Positions 53,636 to 63,374 of a stretch of 64,000 nucleotides of DNA are shown piece after piece. Location: the NCBI GenBank assembly GCA_030323885.1, contig CM059186.1, positions 20,002,998-20,066,997 of the forward strand, written 5' to 3'. A program made the translations under genes and the position numbers. The notes under the pieces are model-generated. The model was not told the origin of the DNA, made no database searches, and was given only the letters and a program-made list of their open reading frames with translations. The stretch is from Branchipolynoe longqiensis (lineage: Eukaryota > Annelida > Polychaeta > Phyllodocida > Polynoidae). Position 1 is the first letter of the stretch. Every line of letters begins with the position of its first letter.

Positions 53636-54398
53636 AATAAACTATATCACGTTCCGACTGCGCATGCACTGAAAACAGCGTTGGGAGCAAAGCAAAGGTG
53701 TATGCCCATTGAGTTTGCCGATACGTGTAGGGCAAAACTGGCATTTTATTCAAAATAAATAGAAATACATAACAATTTGGCATAAACATGGATGGAAGGA
53801 TGCAATATAATAATATAATGAATATGTTTAAGACACAACTCTCCATAATTAAGCATTTTGAGCTAAGAAACATACAATTTCAGTCACTTTACAGGCTGAT
53901 GCTTACATCACCATTGATTAGCCAGAAGTAATTCTTGTTCTAAATATTAAAATGTCAAATGTGTCAACAAAAACTTGTTTCAAAGAAATATATAACTAAT
54001 ATCTGATTAACCCTACTCATGCTCTATTTCTACATATGTCATTGACCATAGGATATAAATAAAAACAAGAATAAAATAAGTAAAACTGACTCTGGCTATG
54101 GCTCGAACACTAGTCTGAGTGCCTAGATTTGTCTAAATCTAAATGCACATGGCATAAGATGTGATGGTATATTGATGTAAATGCAATGCTGGATAAAAGA
54201 ATAATATCTTAACTTATTATATATTTTTTTTAGTTGGTATTCTATGTTTCAAACAAGAGCTGAGATGAGCTGAAACTAGCACATTTCATAGCTGCACCCA
54301 GTGTATTATTAGCATGTGCCATGTGCTTCTTGTGGCTTTGTTTTGCTCTGATACATCCCACAATGCACCACGCCGCTGGAACCGTGATGTAGTCTATT
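53636..54398 (-). mobile_element. MITE with AATAGACTACATCACGG ends, copy 2
   Basis: The right end reversed reads AATAGACTACATCACGGTTC. The left end AATAAACTATATCACGTTCC is more changed. Shared with copy 1 (35341) in inverse order are CGCATGCACTGAAAACAGCG near the left end and GAGCTGAAACTAGCACATTT near the right. It is about 165 bp longer than copy 1. Confidence 0.7.
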
Positions 54399-54486
54399 AT
54401 GTATGGTGAATCCAAATGCTAAGAATCATTTAAATTATCTCCGTCCGCCCACGGTAACTACGGCAATGTATACAATTTAGCAAAAT

Positions 54487-54816
54487 GTTGGTTGCTTGTT
54501 GGAGTTCTACATCCTGGCAACATGTAAGGTCATATCAGGATTGTCTGTGACAATGCGCACTCATGGCGACTTAATAGTGCTGCCCCTGTGGGAAATGAGG
54601 TCACTGGCACCATGACCCAACATGCCACTCAGTCACATTATCCTGACACTGAGCTAACCAGTCCTTGCCCTATCCTATTAATGCCGAGCGCTAGGCTAGG
54701 AATCATCAAGTATCACTTTTATATAAGTCATTGGTTTGACTCAACCGGGAACCAAACTCTCAGCCGTTCCGCACACGAGGCCCGCACTCTGCTGATTCGG
54801 CCACTGCGCTCGGTTT
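54487..54816 (-). mobile_element. SINE-A, full length
   Basis: Tail GCTTGTTGGAGTTCTACATC at the left, body, box B region near 54745-54765, and head GATTCGGCCACTGCGCTCGG at the right. Confidence 0.85.
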
Positions 54817-54914
54817 CAGCAAGATCATCTATTTTGCTTTCTATAACACCGTGAGTTCAGGGCTGTATTGGTGTTCGCTATGAAACTATATTCTTGTGAT
54901 TTCATATGGCAATA

Positions 54915-55395
54915 TATTGTACATAGTCCGACAAAACATTTGGACTTTTTAAACCAAAACATTTGTCTAGGTTTGATCCCACATATCAAGTTCGATACTG
55001 GTGCACACATTAAGCATTTATTTGTTCCATGGAAAGATTATTAAGTGAAATTAATCGAACATACCACTGCTGAAGCCTATGAGTATGATGTGTGACATTC
55101 CAGTGTGTTAATCATCAATTTAATATATTTATATTGTTTATTTAAATGGCAGAAAACCCCCAAAGCATTGGATTATGCAACTAATCTAAGTTACTTCAAA
55201 CTAAAATAAAATAGATTATAATTACCAATCTAATTCATTTAGCTTTAAAAACAATGTTAGAAACTAAGAACCATCAGATTATGCAACTTAAACCTATAGG
55301 GTTCTTCAAGTTAAAATAAATTTGATTATTATAATCAATCTAATTTAAAAAAAAATTAAATTATGACAGAAACTAAAAACCATTTAATTACTACA
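54915..55395. repeat. decayed TTAA-type MITE sequence
   Basis: CATAGTCCGACAAAACATTT at the left and GGATTATGCAACTAATC (about 55170) or CATCAGATTATGCAACTTAA (about 55271) at the right are worn ends of the family at 46597. The block seems to hold more than one partial copy. Confidence 0.5.
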
Positions 55396-55399
55396 GTGA

Positions 55400-56065
55400 A
55401 ACAAGAACTGACATTGACACTAGCAGTAGCACTGACACTGACACTGGCGTTGACACTGGCACTGACATTGACACTGGTGTTGAAATTAGCTCTGTCACTG
55501 GATTGGCATTGACACTGACCGCGAAGCTGCCACTGGCATTGACATTGACACGGTCACTGACACTGGCCATGGCACTGGCCCTGACACTGTCCCTGACATT
55601 GACACTAGCAGTGACACTAACACTGGCGTTGTCGCTAGCTCTGGTATTGACACTGACAGTGTCCCTGCCACTGGCACTGGTTTTGCCCCTAACACTGACA
55701 CTGGCCCTAACACTGGCACTGACACTTGCGCTGACACTGGACCTGACACTTACACTGGCCTTGGGACTGCTGCTGAGAGTGGCACTAACACTGGCCCTAA
55801 CACTGGCCCTGACACTGACACTGACCCTGACACTGGCCTCAACACTGACGTTGACACTGACACTGGTCCTGACACTGGCACTGGCCCTGACCCTGACACT
55901 GACACTGATACTGACACTGACACTGGCCCTGACACTAACACTGACACTGACCCTGCCCCTGACCCTGACACTGATACTGACACTGGCACTGGCCCTGACA
56001 CTGATACTGACACTGACACTGGCCCTGACACTGACACTGACCCTGACACTGGCCCTGACACCGAG
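55400..56065 (+). repeat. GACACT hexamer array
   Basis: About 660 bp of six-base units, mostly GACACT with GGCACT, GGCCCT and GACCCT, tending to a 12-24 bp higher-order pattern toward the right end. Frames across it (Leu/Thr/Ala, or Ser/Val/Pro on the other strand) are artefacts of the six-base period. Confidence 0.95.
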
Positions 56066-56710
56066 ACACGGGATACCTAAGGCAGCTTGCTCTCGACTAC
56101 TTCAGGCTGGGGTCAGCAAACAAACGGTGAATCATCCAAATTGTCTGCATTGCTTCCAAGCTTATGACGGCATTGTTCTAGCGGAGAGCCCAGTGTGGAT
56201 GTGAGTGTGTGGGTGTGAGTGTGTGGGTGTGGGTGTGGGGTGTGGGTGGGCGGTGCTGGAGACGAGTGAGTGTGTGGGGGAGGAGGGGGAGTCTTAGCAG
56301 TGTCTCACACAGGGCTTTGGACATGTCTGTTGGCGTTTCTGCTCAAGGTTATCTTATTATGGCTGCGTTTTGTTGCTTCAGGTGGAGTGTTGTTGATAAG
56401 TATGCATGATTACACGCCAGCCCCCCACCCACCCACCACCCCCTGCCGACACACCTACACCGCCACCCCCACCCCACCCCACCCACGTTGAGCATGCGCG
56501 CTGTAAGTAAGGTGTCTCACCGAAAGGTGTCGCCTCGTGACACTGGGCATGCTCAAATTGTATTCTTTTGCTAATAAATCCCACTTTGCGCAACCACGTC
56601 CACGGTGTGTGGGGGGGGGGGGGGGGGGGGGGTGCAGGGGGGATAAACACGGAGCGGTACGTCTAAGCACGCGTGCATAAATTGTTTCAGTGGCATTACA
56701 CAAATACGAT
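56066..56710. other. unassigned sequence with GTGGG and poly-G tracts
   Basis: GTGTGGGTGTGGG at about 56203-56240, a CCCCACCC run at about 56418-56485, and poly-G at about 56610-56632. No gene recognised. Confidence 0.45.
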
Positions 56711-57042
56711 CCAGGCGCGGTGGCCGAATTGGTAGAGCGCGCGGGCCTCGCATGCGGGAGATCGGGAGTTCGGGAGTCAAACCGATGTCTTATAAAATTG
56801 ATACTCGTCGCTTCCTAAGCCTGGCGCTCGGCATTAAGAGGATATGGCAAGGACCAGTTGGCTCAGTGTCAGGATAATGTGAGTGAGAGGGATATCACTC
56901 ATTATCAGGTCATGGTGCCGGCAGCCTGATCTTCGAGTGGGGTAGCACTATAATCTTACTATCAGTATGCACTGTCACAACCCGGTACCCATCCTGATAT
57001 GACCTTATATGTTGCCAGGATGCAAAACTCTAACAACCAAGC
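56711..57042 (+). mobile_element. SINE-A, full length
   Basis: Head CCAGGCGCGGTGGCCGAATT with AGAGCGCG, box B GGGAGTTCGGGAGTC, and tail ATGTTGCCAGGATGCAAAAC followed by CCAAGCAAC. Confidence 0.85.
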
Positions 57043-57120
57043 AACATTGAATTCTTCTCTTTTGCAGGCCATGGAAAAAATGGCTAATATTCAAGGACAA
57101 GCAAGGGGTTATGACGTGTC

Positions 57121-57455
57121 AGTCCTATTATTATTATTACTATTATTATTACTACTATTATTATTACTATTATTACTATAATTACTAGTATTACTAGTAT
57201 TACTATTATTACTATTACTAGTAATACTAGTATTACTAGTATTACTAGTAATACTAGTATTACTAGTATTAATATTATTAATATTGTTACTATTATCATT
57301 GCTATTAGTAGTATGATTACTGTTATTACTATTAGTATTACTACTATTATTACTATTAGTATTACTATCGGTATTACTATTATTAGTACTATTATTATTA
57401 ATGTTATTATTACTATTACTATTATTATTACTATTATTATTACTATTATTATTAC
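57121..57455 (+). repeat. ATT/ACT trinucleotide microsatellite, left flank of the Gypsy element
   Basis: Mixed ATT, ACT and AGT triplets (ATTATTACT, ATTACTAGT). It ends at the LTR border (57456). Confidence 0.95.
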
Positions 57456-57588
57456 TGTAGGAACTGACGATGTGAACAGTTGGATGTCTAGTTGGCAACT
57501 GCCAGTTTATTGTGTTTAGATTTACCTCATCACATGACCCGTGACGTCACGCCGCTGGTCCCGGCTTGCTCTGTGTACATACACTACA
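57456..57588 (-). repeat. Gypsy 3' LTR, 133 bp
   Basis: On the minus strand it begins TGTAGTGTATGTACACAGAG and ends GTCAGTTCCTACA, so it has the TG..CA borders within an inverted TGTAG/CTACA. It is preceded by AAAAAAAGGGAGA (57589-57601, a polypurine tract extended by a long A-rich run). An AATAAA lies at 57507-57512 (minus). It is short for an LTR. Confidence 0.75.
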
Positions 57589-60500
57589 TCTCCCTTTTTT
57601 TTTTCTTTTTTTTTTTTTTTCTTTTTTTTTTTTTTTTTAACAAAAGTATGATATTACAATAGTTACAGAGTACGAAATTCATTCCAATTTCCAACGACAT
57701 CATCATGAAACGACATATTCGAAATCATTTCAAAATACATATTATTCAGCTGTGACATTTTATACAAATTAATTTCTTCTAACCTCTCAGACATATATCT
57801 ATAACAATTCATCAACTCCAATGATTCATTTTCATACATCAATAGTAGCATTCCAATGCATTGTTTACACCTAATGTCGGAGAATGTTCTTAACTATTAC
57901 CACAGTGCTATTTCATTCTCATGACATTACTTTGAATAGATATATATCTATTACTCACCTACAGCCCTCAGCCACCTAACCGGTCAACTGGCTTGACCAT
58001 TCTACCTGACCTGGTCATATAACCTGAGTGTGTTGTCTTACCCAGTACCCGTCGTACCGCTGTTGCCGGTGTTTCGTGTTGTGTTGGCGCCCGTTTGTGC
58101 ATTACAGGTGTTGGTACTTTTATTGGTGCTGGACTGATCATCGACCTGTTTCGGCATACCGTCTTATTCTCGGCATTTCTGATCACGTATGCTCGCCCGT
58201 GTTGTCTGTCCCTTTGTACAATCATCCCCTTTACCCATTCCTTTTTGTGATTTACATATCTCACCTGCTCACCCACATTTAATTTTCGGTGGGGCGTTCG
58301 TACATGTCTGTCGTGGTATGTTTTTTGTTTCATTTGCCGCTGCTGTATTTGTTTTGCCTTCGATGCAACGGGTTTAGCTTTTAGAAACTTAGGCAGGGTG
58401 GGTATGTGACAGCGTAATTTCCTGCTCATTAGGAGCTGGGCAGGGGAGGCTCCTATTTCAGGAATTGTAGTATTTCGGTATGTTAACAGGGCCAATTGAA
58501 AATCAGATTTATCCAGTTTGGACTTTTTAATCATCGACTTAACAGTTTTTATACACCTCTCTGACTGGCCATTGCTCCGCGGGTACAGTGGGCTAGAATA
58601 TTTAGGCGTGAACCCGTATGCGGCAGCAAATGCTTTGTACTCATCACTTGCGAATTGGGGCCCGTTGTCAGATACCACCGTGTTCGGTATACCGTGCCTT
58701 GCGAAAATGTCTTTGATGCTTTTAATGACCGCTCTACTTGTGGTACTGTGGAGCCATACGACTTCCGGATATTTCGAATAATAATCCACCACTAACAAGT
58801 AATTTTCACTTTCGACCTGAAACAAATCTATTCCTACTTTATAGTACGGAATACTGGGTATCTCATGACATATTAATGGCTCTCTGTTTGGCCGTTCGCG
58901 TATGGTTTGACAAACTTGACAATGCAATATTTTATCTTGTAATTGTGTGTCTACCCCCGGCCAGAAAATATAATCTCGGGCCATCTGCTTGCATTTCACA
59001 ATACCTAGGTGCGAAGAATGTAACTTACTCAATAATCGTGGTTGCAATGATTTTGGAATAACAATTCTTGTGCCCTTCAGAATTATACCGTCCTGAACTG
59101 TTAATTCATCTTTATACGTGTGATACGGTGTCAATGCATTTTCTACATTACTGTATTTCATCGGCCATCCGTGCCGAATGTATTCTGACAGCTTCACCAA
59201 GGTGTTGTCATTTTTAGTTTCTTTTGCTATCTCTGCCAACTCGTCCTCCACGTACTTCAGAGCTGCAATGGACATTTCGTTATCGTATAATTTCACAGGT
59301 GAAGTTTTCACTGTATGTGCGCGTGACAGTGCATCTGCGAAAAACATTTTCGTACCTTTAACATACACCAAATTCAGATCATAATTCTGTAATCTCAACC
59401 TCATTCTTTGTAACCGGGCTGTTAATGTATGAAGTGGTTTTGACATTATGCTTACTAGTGGCTTGTGGTCGGTTTCGACTGTGACTTGCTTTCCGAATAC
59501 ATATTCATGGAACTTCGCACAGCCGAAACAGATTGCGAGCATTTCCCTTTCGATAACTGCATAGTTTCCCTGGCACCTGTTTAGCGCTTTTGAAGCCATG
59601 CTCACTGGCAAATTGTTCTGCAACAACGCTGCACCTAGCCCGCTCTGGGACGCATCCACTTGCATGGTGATCGGTTCATCCACTGCATAATATTTCAACA
59701 CTGGTGCAGTGACCAAAAGCTGTTTTAATTTTGTGAACGCACCTTCCTGTTCTGCGTCCCAATGCCACGCAACTTCTTTTGACAGGAGTATTCTGAGAGG
59801 CTTGGCTATATCTGATAAATTCGGAATAAATTTATGTACATAACCCACCATCCCCAGAAATCTCTGCACACTAGCTTTATCTGTTGGCGTCGGCATTTCC
59901 GATATTGCCTGGACTCTGTCTTGATTAGGTTTGAGGCCTTCGCCCGTTAGCAGATGACCCACATACTTTACTTGTGATTTACACAAACTCGCCTTGTCCG
60001 GGTTCAACTTTAATCCAGATTGCTTTGCCCTGATCAGTACTGCCTCAAGCCTCTCATTATGCTCTTTGAGTGTGGCGCCATATATCAGAATGTCATCCGC
60101 TACGACATCCACCCCCGGAAGCCCCGCCAGAATTTTATCCATTTCCTGTATAAAAATATCCCCAGCAGTCTTTATGCCAAAAGGCAGCCGGGTATATCTA
60201 TACCTCCCCCAGGGCGTATTAAATGTACATAGTAACGAACTCGGCTCGTCCAATACAATCTGCCAATAACCACTTTGTGCATCTAGCACGGAAAAGAACT
60301 TTGCCCCTGACGTGTTAGCCACAACCTGCTCCACGGTCTTTATTGGATAAGGACCGCGTAAAATGGCTTTGTTCAATTTAGTCGGGTCTAAACATATTCT
60401 TAATTTATTTGGCTTTCTTACAATAGTAATTGAATTGACCCATGGGGTGGGCTCATTTTGCTCAACTATTACGCCTATTTTTAACATTCTATCCAGCTCA

Positions 60501-61066
60501 CCTCGCACGGCATCATTAATGGCGTGCGGGATGCGCCTGGGGGGGTCAATGACCGCCGGTACATTTTCATCTATATGAATGGTAGCATTCACCTTAATAC
60601 AACCGAGGCCATGAAAAACAGAACTATATTTATTTACCAGCTGCTCTGCTTCTGCGCTGGTTGTAGCAGGACCCTCCCGAATGTTCATGGCTTGTACACG
60701 GTTGACGAGATTCAGGCTGACACAGGCTTCTTTTCCGAGGATGGCACATCCGCTGTCGATCACTTGAAACCGGATGGGCTGCCCTCGCACTTGAATGGTC
60801 ACCTCACCCCTTGGTTGTATTCGCTCGCCTGAATATGTTATCAGACGGCACTTCGGCTTCTCCAACCGCATGTTGGGCAGTTTCATGAACACTATTTCGG
60901 GTATTATATTTGCCTCCGAGCCTGTGTCCAGTTTGAAAAGCACCTGCTCATTGCAGACACGAAGGGTTTCAAACCACAAGCCCGGGTGCTCGTCGATACC
61001 CGAAATAGCTCCTACGAATAAGTCGTCATATTCGTCGTCTTCTCTTTCGTCTTCCCGGCAAGTATT
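57456..61066 (-). mobile_element. Ty3/Gypsy LTR retrotransposon lacking its 5' part
   Basis: Read on the minus strand: protease-RT-RNase H-integrase frame (57968 to about 61066), a 3' noncoding stretch, a purine-rich tract and a 3' LTR (57456-57588). The 5' LTR, primer-binding site and gag, including any zinc knuckle, are not found within the 2.6 kb to the right-hand edge of the window. Instead the coding frame runs straight into an ATT/ACT microsatellite like the one beyond the LTR. The copy cannot be autonomous. Confidence 0.85.
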
Positions 61067-61414
61067 ATGAGTATTACTATTATTACTATTATTATTACTA
61101 TTATTATTACTATTATTATTACTATTATTATTACTATTATTATTACTATTATTATTATTACTATTATTATTACTATTATTATTACTATTATTACTATTAT
61201 TACTATTATTACTATTATTATTACTATTGTTATTACTATTATTACTATTATTATTACTACTATTATTATTACTATTATTATTACATGCAGTACACAGGAA
61301 GTCTAAGCTTATTGTTCGTATCCTTTTCCCCCTCAGATCGGTGTGCCGCCAAAGACAAACAGCAACTGTGACTAAGAATGGCATAAGGACGACATAAGCC
61401 GGCCAGACAGACAC
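57968..61414 (-). CDS. Ty3/Gypsy pol polyprotein (protease, RT, RNase H, integrase)
   Basis: The frame is open for 1148 codons, but the first about 115 are not element sequence: the upstream part is unrelated, and residues about 45-115 are Asn/Ser encoded by the microsatellite. Genuine pol starts near CREDERED. Protease has DTGSEAN with Asp at about 163. RT has LDAQSGYWQI, RLPFGIKTAG and VVADDILIYG with the catalytic DD at about 440-441. RNase H has MQVDAS (about 586) and TDHKPL. Integrase has the HHCC zinc finger (HSSHLG..CQVCQ, about 800-835), first Asp in VGIDLFQ, second in SDNGPQF (about 915) and Glu in NGQSERCIK (about 950). The C-terminus has VRRVLG and a GYMTRSGR motif. No chromodomain seen. 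It resembles the K02A2.6-like group of Ty3/Gypsy proteins often annotated in animals. No internal stop interrupts it. Confidence 0.85.
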   Translation of the reverse strand: MSVWPAYVVLMPFLVTVAVCLWRHTDLRGKRIRTISLDFLCTACNNNSNNNSSNNNSNNSNNNSNNNSNNSNNSNNSNNNSNNNSNNNNSNNNSNNNSNNNSNNNSNNNSNNSNTHNTCREDEREDDEYDDLFVGAISGIDEHPGLWFETLRVCNEQVLFKLDTGSEANIIPEIVFMKLPNMRLEKPKCRLITYSGERIQPRGEVTIQVRGQPIRFQVIDSGCAILGKEACVSLNLVNRVQAMNIREGPATTSAEAEQLVNKYSSVFHGLGCIKVNATIHIDENVPAVIDPPRRIPHAINDAVRGELDRMLKIGVIVEQNEPTPWVNSITIVRKPNKLRICLDPTKLNKAILRGPYPIKTVEQVVANTSGAKFFSVLDAQSGYWQIVLDEPSSLLCTFNTPWGRYRYTRLPFGIKTAGDIFIQEMDKILAGLPGVDVVADDILIYGATLKEHNERLEAVLIRAKQSGLKLNPDKASLCKSQVKYVGHLLTGEGLKPNQDRVQAISEMPTPTDKASVQRFLGMVGYVHKFIPNLSDIAKPLRILLSKEVAWHWDAEQEGAFTKLKQLLVTAPVLKYYAVDEPITMQVDASQSGLGAALLQNNLPVSMASKALNRCQGNYAVIEREMLAICFGCAKFHEYVFGKQVTVETDHKPLVSIMSKPLHTLTARLQRMRLRLQNYDLNLVYVKGTKMFFADALSRAHTVKTSPVKLYDNEMSIAALKYVEDELAEIAKETKNDNTLVKLSEYIRHGWPMKYSNVENALTPYHTYKDELTVQDGIILKGTRIVIPKSLQPRLLSKLHSSHLGIVKCKQMARDYIFWPGVDTQLQDKILHCQVCQTIRERPNREPLICHEIPSIPYYKVGIDLFQVESENYLLVVDYYSKYPEVVWLHSTTSRAVIKSIKDIFARHGIPNTVVSDNGPQFASDEYKAFAAAYGFTPKYSSPLYPRSNGQSERCIKTVKSMIKKSKLDKSDFQLALLTYRNTTIPEIGASPAQLLMSRKLRCHIPTLPKFLKAKPVASKAKQIQQRQMKQKTYHDRHVRTPHRKLNVGEQVRYVNHKKEWVKGMIVQRDRQHGRAYVIRNAENKTVCRNRSMISPAPIKVPTPVMHKRAPTQHETPATAVRRVLGKTTHSGYMTRSGRMVKPVDRLGG
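61067..61284 (+). repeat. ATT/ACT microsatellite, right flank of the Gypsy element
   Basis: Regular ATTATTACT and ATTACT units on the plus strand, as at 57121-57455 and in the same orientation. It is in frame with pol and encodes the Asn/Ser run. Confidence 0.95.
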
Positions 61415-61496
61415 CTACATCGGCGCATGCGTAATCTGCAGCGTCGTCTCAATCTGCAATGTCTGACCCCGGGCTGCTCAACACTGAGTGACCCTG

Positions 61497-62220
61497 AAAT
61501 AAGCCCCCACCCCCACCCCACCCTACCCCCACCCACACCCCACCCCACCCACACCCCACCCCCCACTCCAAATAAGCCACCACCTCCACCCCACTCTCAC
61601 TCACATCCCCAGTTCCACCCGACCCATCCCCACCCCAACCGCCCAACGCCACCCCCATCCCGAATAAGGCCCCTTTCCCCACCCCCATCTCCACCCCCAC
61701 CCCCAATAAGCCCCTTACCCCACCTCCATCCCCTCCCCTACCCCCTATCTACACCTCCACCCCCAACCCTAGACCCCAGCTACACACCCAGCCCTCATGC
61801 CTCCCTAACCCCCCAACCCCCACATCACCCAACCCCCCAACCCCCACCACCACCAAACACCTCCACCCGACCCCAACCTCCATCCCTACCCACACCCAAC
61901 CCACAGTCCCACCCAACCCCATCCTCACCCCACCCCCATTCCCCACCTCCACATCCACCCATCCCCACCACTACTTCCACCGCCACCCCCACTTCCACTC
62001 CCACCACCACCACCCTCACCGCCACACCCATCCCCCATTCCCCATCCCACATTCCCCCACCAACACCCCCCCCCTCCACCAACACCACCATCCCCCCCAC
62101 ACTCCGCCAACCCTCATTCAATCCTCCTTCACCCTGACCCCCCCCCCCCCACACACACACACTCACCCCTCTTGCACCCCACCCCATCCAACCCTACTCC
62201 TCCCCCCCACACCATACACC
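61497..62220 (+). repeat. C-rich low-complexity tract
   Basis: CCCCACCCC and CCCCCACCC runs with AATAAGCC interspersed at about 61498, 61568, 61663 and 61706. Frames across it are compositional. Confidence 0.9.
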
Positions 62221-62726
62221 ACCTACTTCCCCTCCCAGCACCACCTCATCCTCAGAGCATGTGTGTGTGCATACAACATCTGAAAATCCAAAGGCAACAC
62301 AACTTGATATAGGTGTAAACTGATCAAACCCTGGCGGCCGGTCGAGTGGAGTGGACTAAGAGACTGAAAATAGGGGTTGCACTAGCAGTGGCAGCGTTGC
62401 CAACCTGGAGGTACCGGGAATCCTTGAGGTTTTGTGTTACGGGCGTGGAACCTGAGTGGTGGAAGCTGCAAGGTTGCTACGGGGGTCCAGCAGTATCCCT
62501 CCGGAAATTTTGTTTAATGGCTTTAAAATGGGCTATTTGAGGGCATTTCCAAAGGTTTGTAGACTGATATTTTAACATACGTATAACACGATATTTAATT
62601 ATAATTTAATCAAAAGTACACTGTATTAGAGGATAGGAATGTTTTTAAAGCAAAAATAATAACCAAAGCATTCTATATTTCATCATAATACATGCCCCAG
62701 GCTGGCACAATAAGAATGTCCAGTAT
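62221..62726. other. unassigned sequence
   Basis: No recognisable gene or repeat. GGTTGCACTAGCAGTGGCAG at about 62376 is part of a short open frame without known domain. Confidence 0.3.
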
Positions 62727-63052
62727 ATCATCATCATCATCATGCTGTCGGTCACGATGTGACAAAGACTGCTTTCATTACTTGACTGCCGCTCTCCATT
62801 TAGCTCTCTGCTTTGAGAGTGATGTCCATGAGTCAGTCTTAATGTCTCTGAGCTTCCGGTTTCTCTTGATGGTATCCTTGAACCGGAGACAAGGGCGCCC
62901 TCTCTTTCTGTAACCTGAAGACAGTTCAGAATAGAGGATCTGCTTTGGGAGCCTGTCTGATGACATCATCATGAGGTGTCCAGTCCACCGGAGATTCTTT
63001 ATGATTAGAAGATCTTCCATAGAGGGCAGCCCTGTCCGTTTGAGTATCAAAC
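62727..63052 (-). mobile_element. LINE 3' end, copy 4
   Basis: On the minus strand it encodes RTGLPSMEDLL, LRWTGHLMMMSSDRLPKQIL and LRFKDTIKRN, open for about 95 codons, with an ATC/GAT tail at 62727-62744. It is 5'-truncated more severely than copies 1 and 2. Confidence 0.8.
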
Positions 63053-63067
63053 ACATTAATATAAGGT

Positions 63068-63147
63068 GCACAATGCATTGAAACTTGTGGGCCCCCAATA
63101 GCCGATGTCTACTTTTTGTTCTGGGGCGTCGTTAAACAAACAAACAA
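63068..63147 (+). mobile_element. molluscan-type SINE tail
   Basis: CAATAGCCGATGTCTACTTT, TTGTTCTGGGGCGTCGTTAA and a (CAAA)n run. As I recall, this tail is common in molluscan SINEs. No head is present. Confidence 0.5.
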
Positions 63148-63374
63148 TGAAACTTGTGGGATTTTGGGGTCGACCCGTGACTTGTGAGTTGACTGATCAG
63201 ACAGAACATTCAATTTCCACTACTCTCACAGGAATTTTGTGAGAGTTGGCAACACTGGATTGGGGTTTGGGTGGGGGTGGGGGATGAGGGGAGCGTATGA
63301 CTATGACTAGGGGTGACACCGGGCACAGTGATTAAACATGGATGCCGAAGTGACTGTAGTGCTTTACTTCACTG

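Noticed and set aside
55503..56204. 233-codon Leu/Thr/Ala frame
   Set aside because: The period of six bases (GACACT) keeps the frame open. The composition is purely that of the repeat.
61287..61414. N-terminal extension of the Gypsy frame with a hydrophobic start
   Set aside because: It lies beyond the microsatellite, has no similarity to gag or pol that I can see, and is open by chance.
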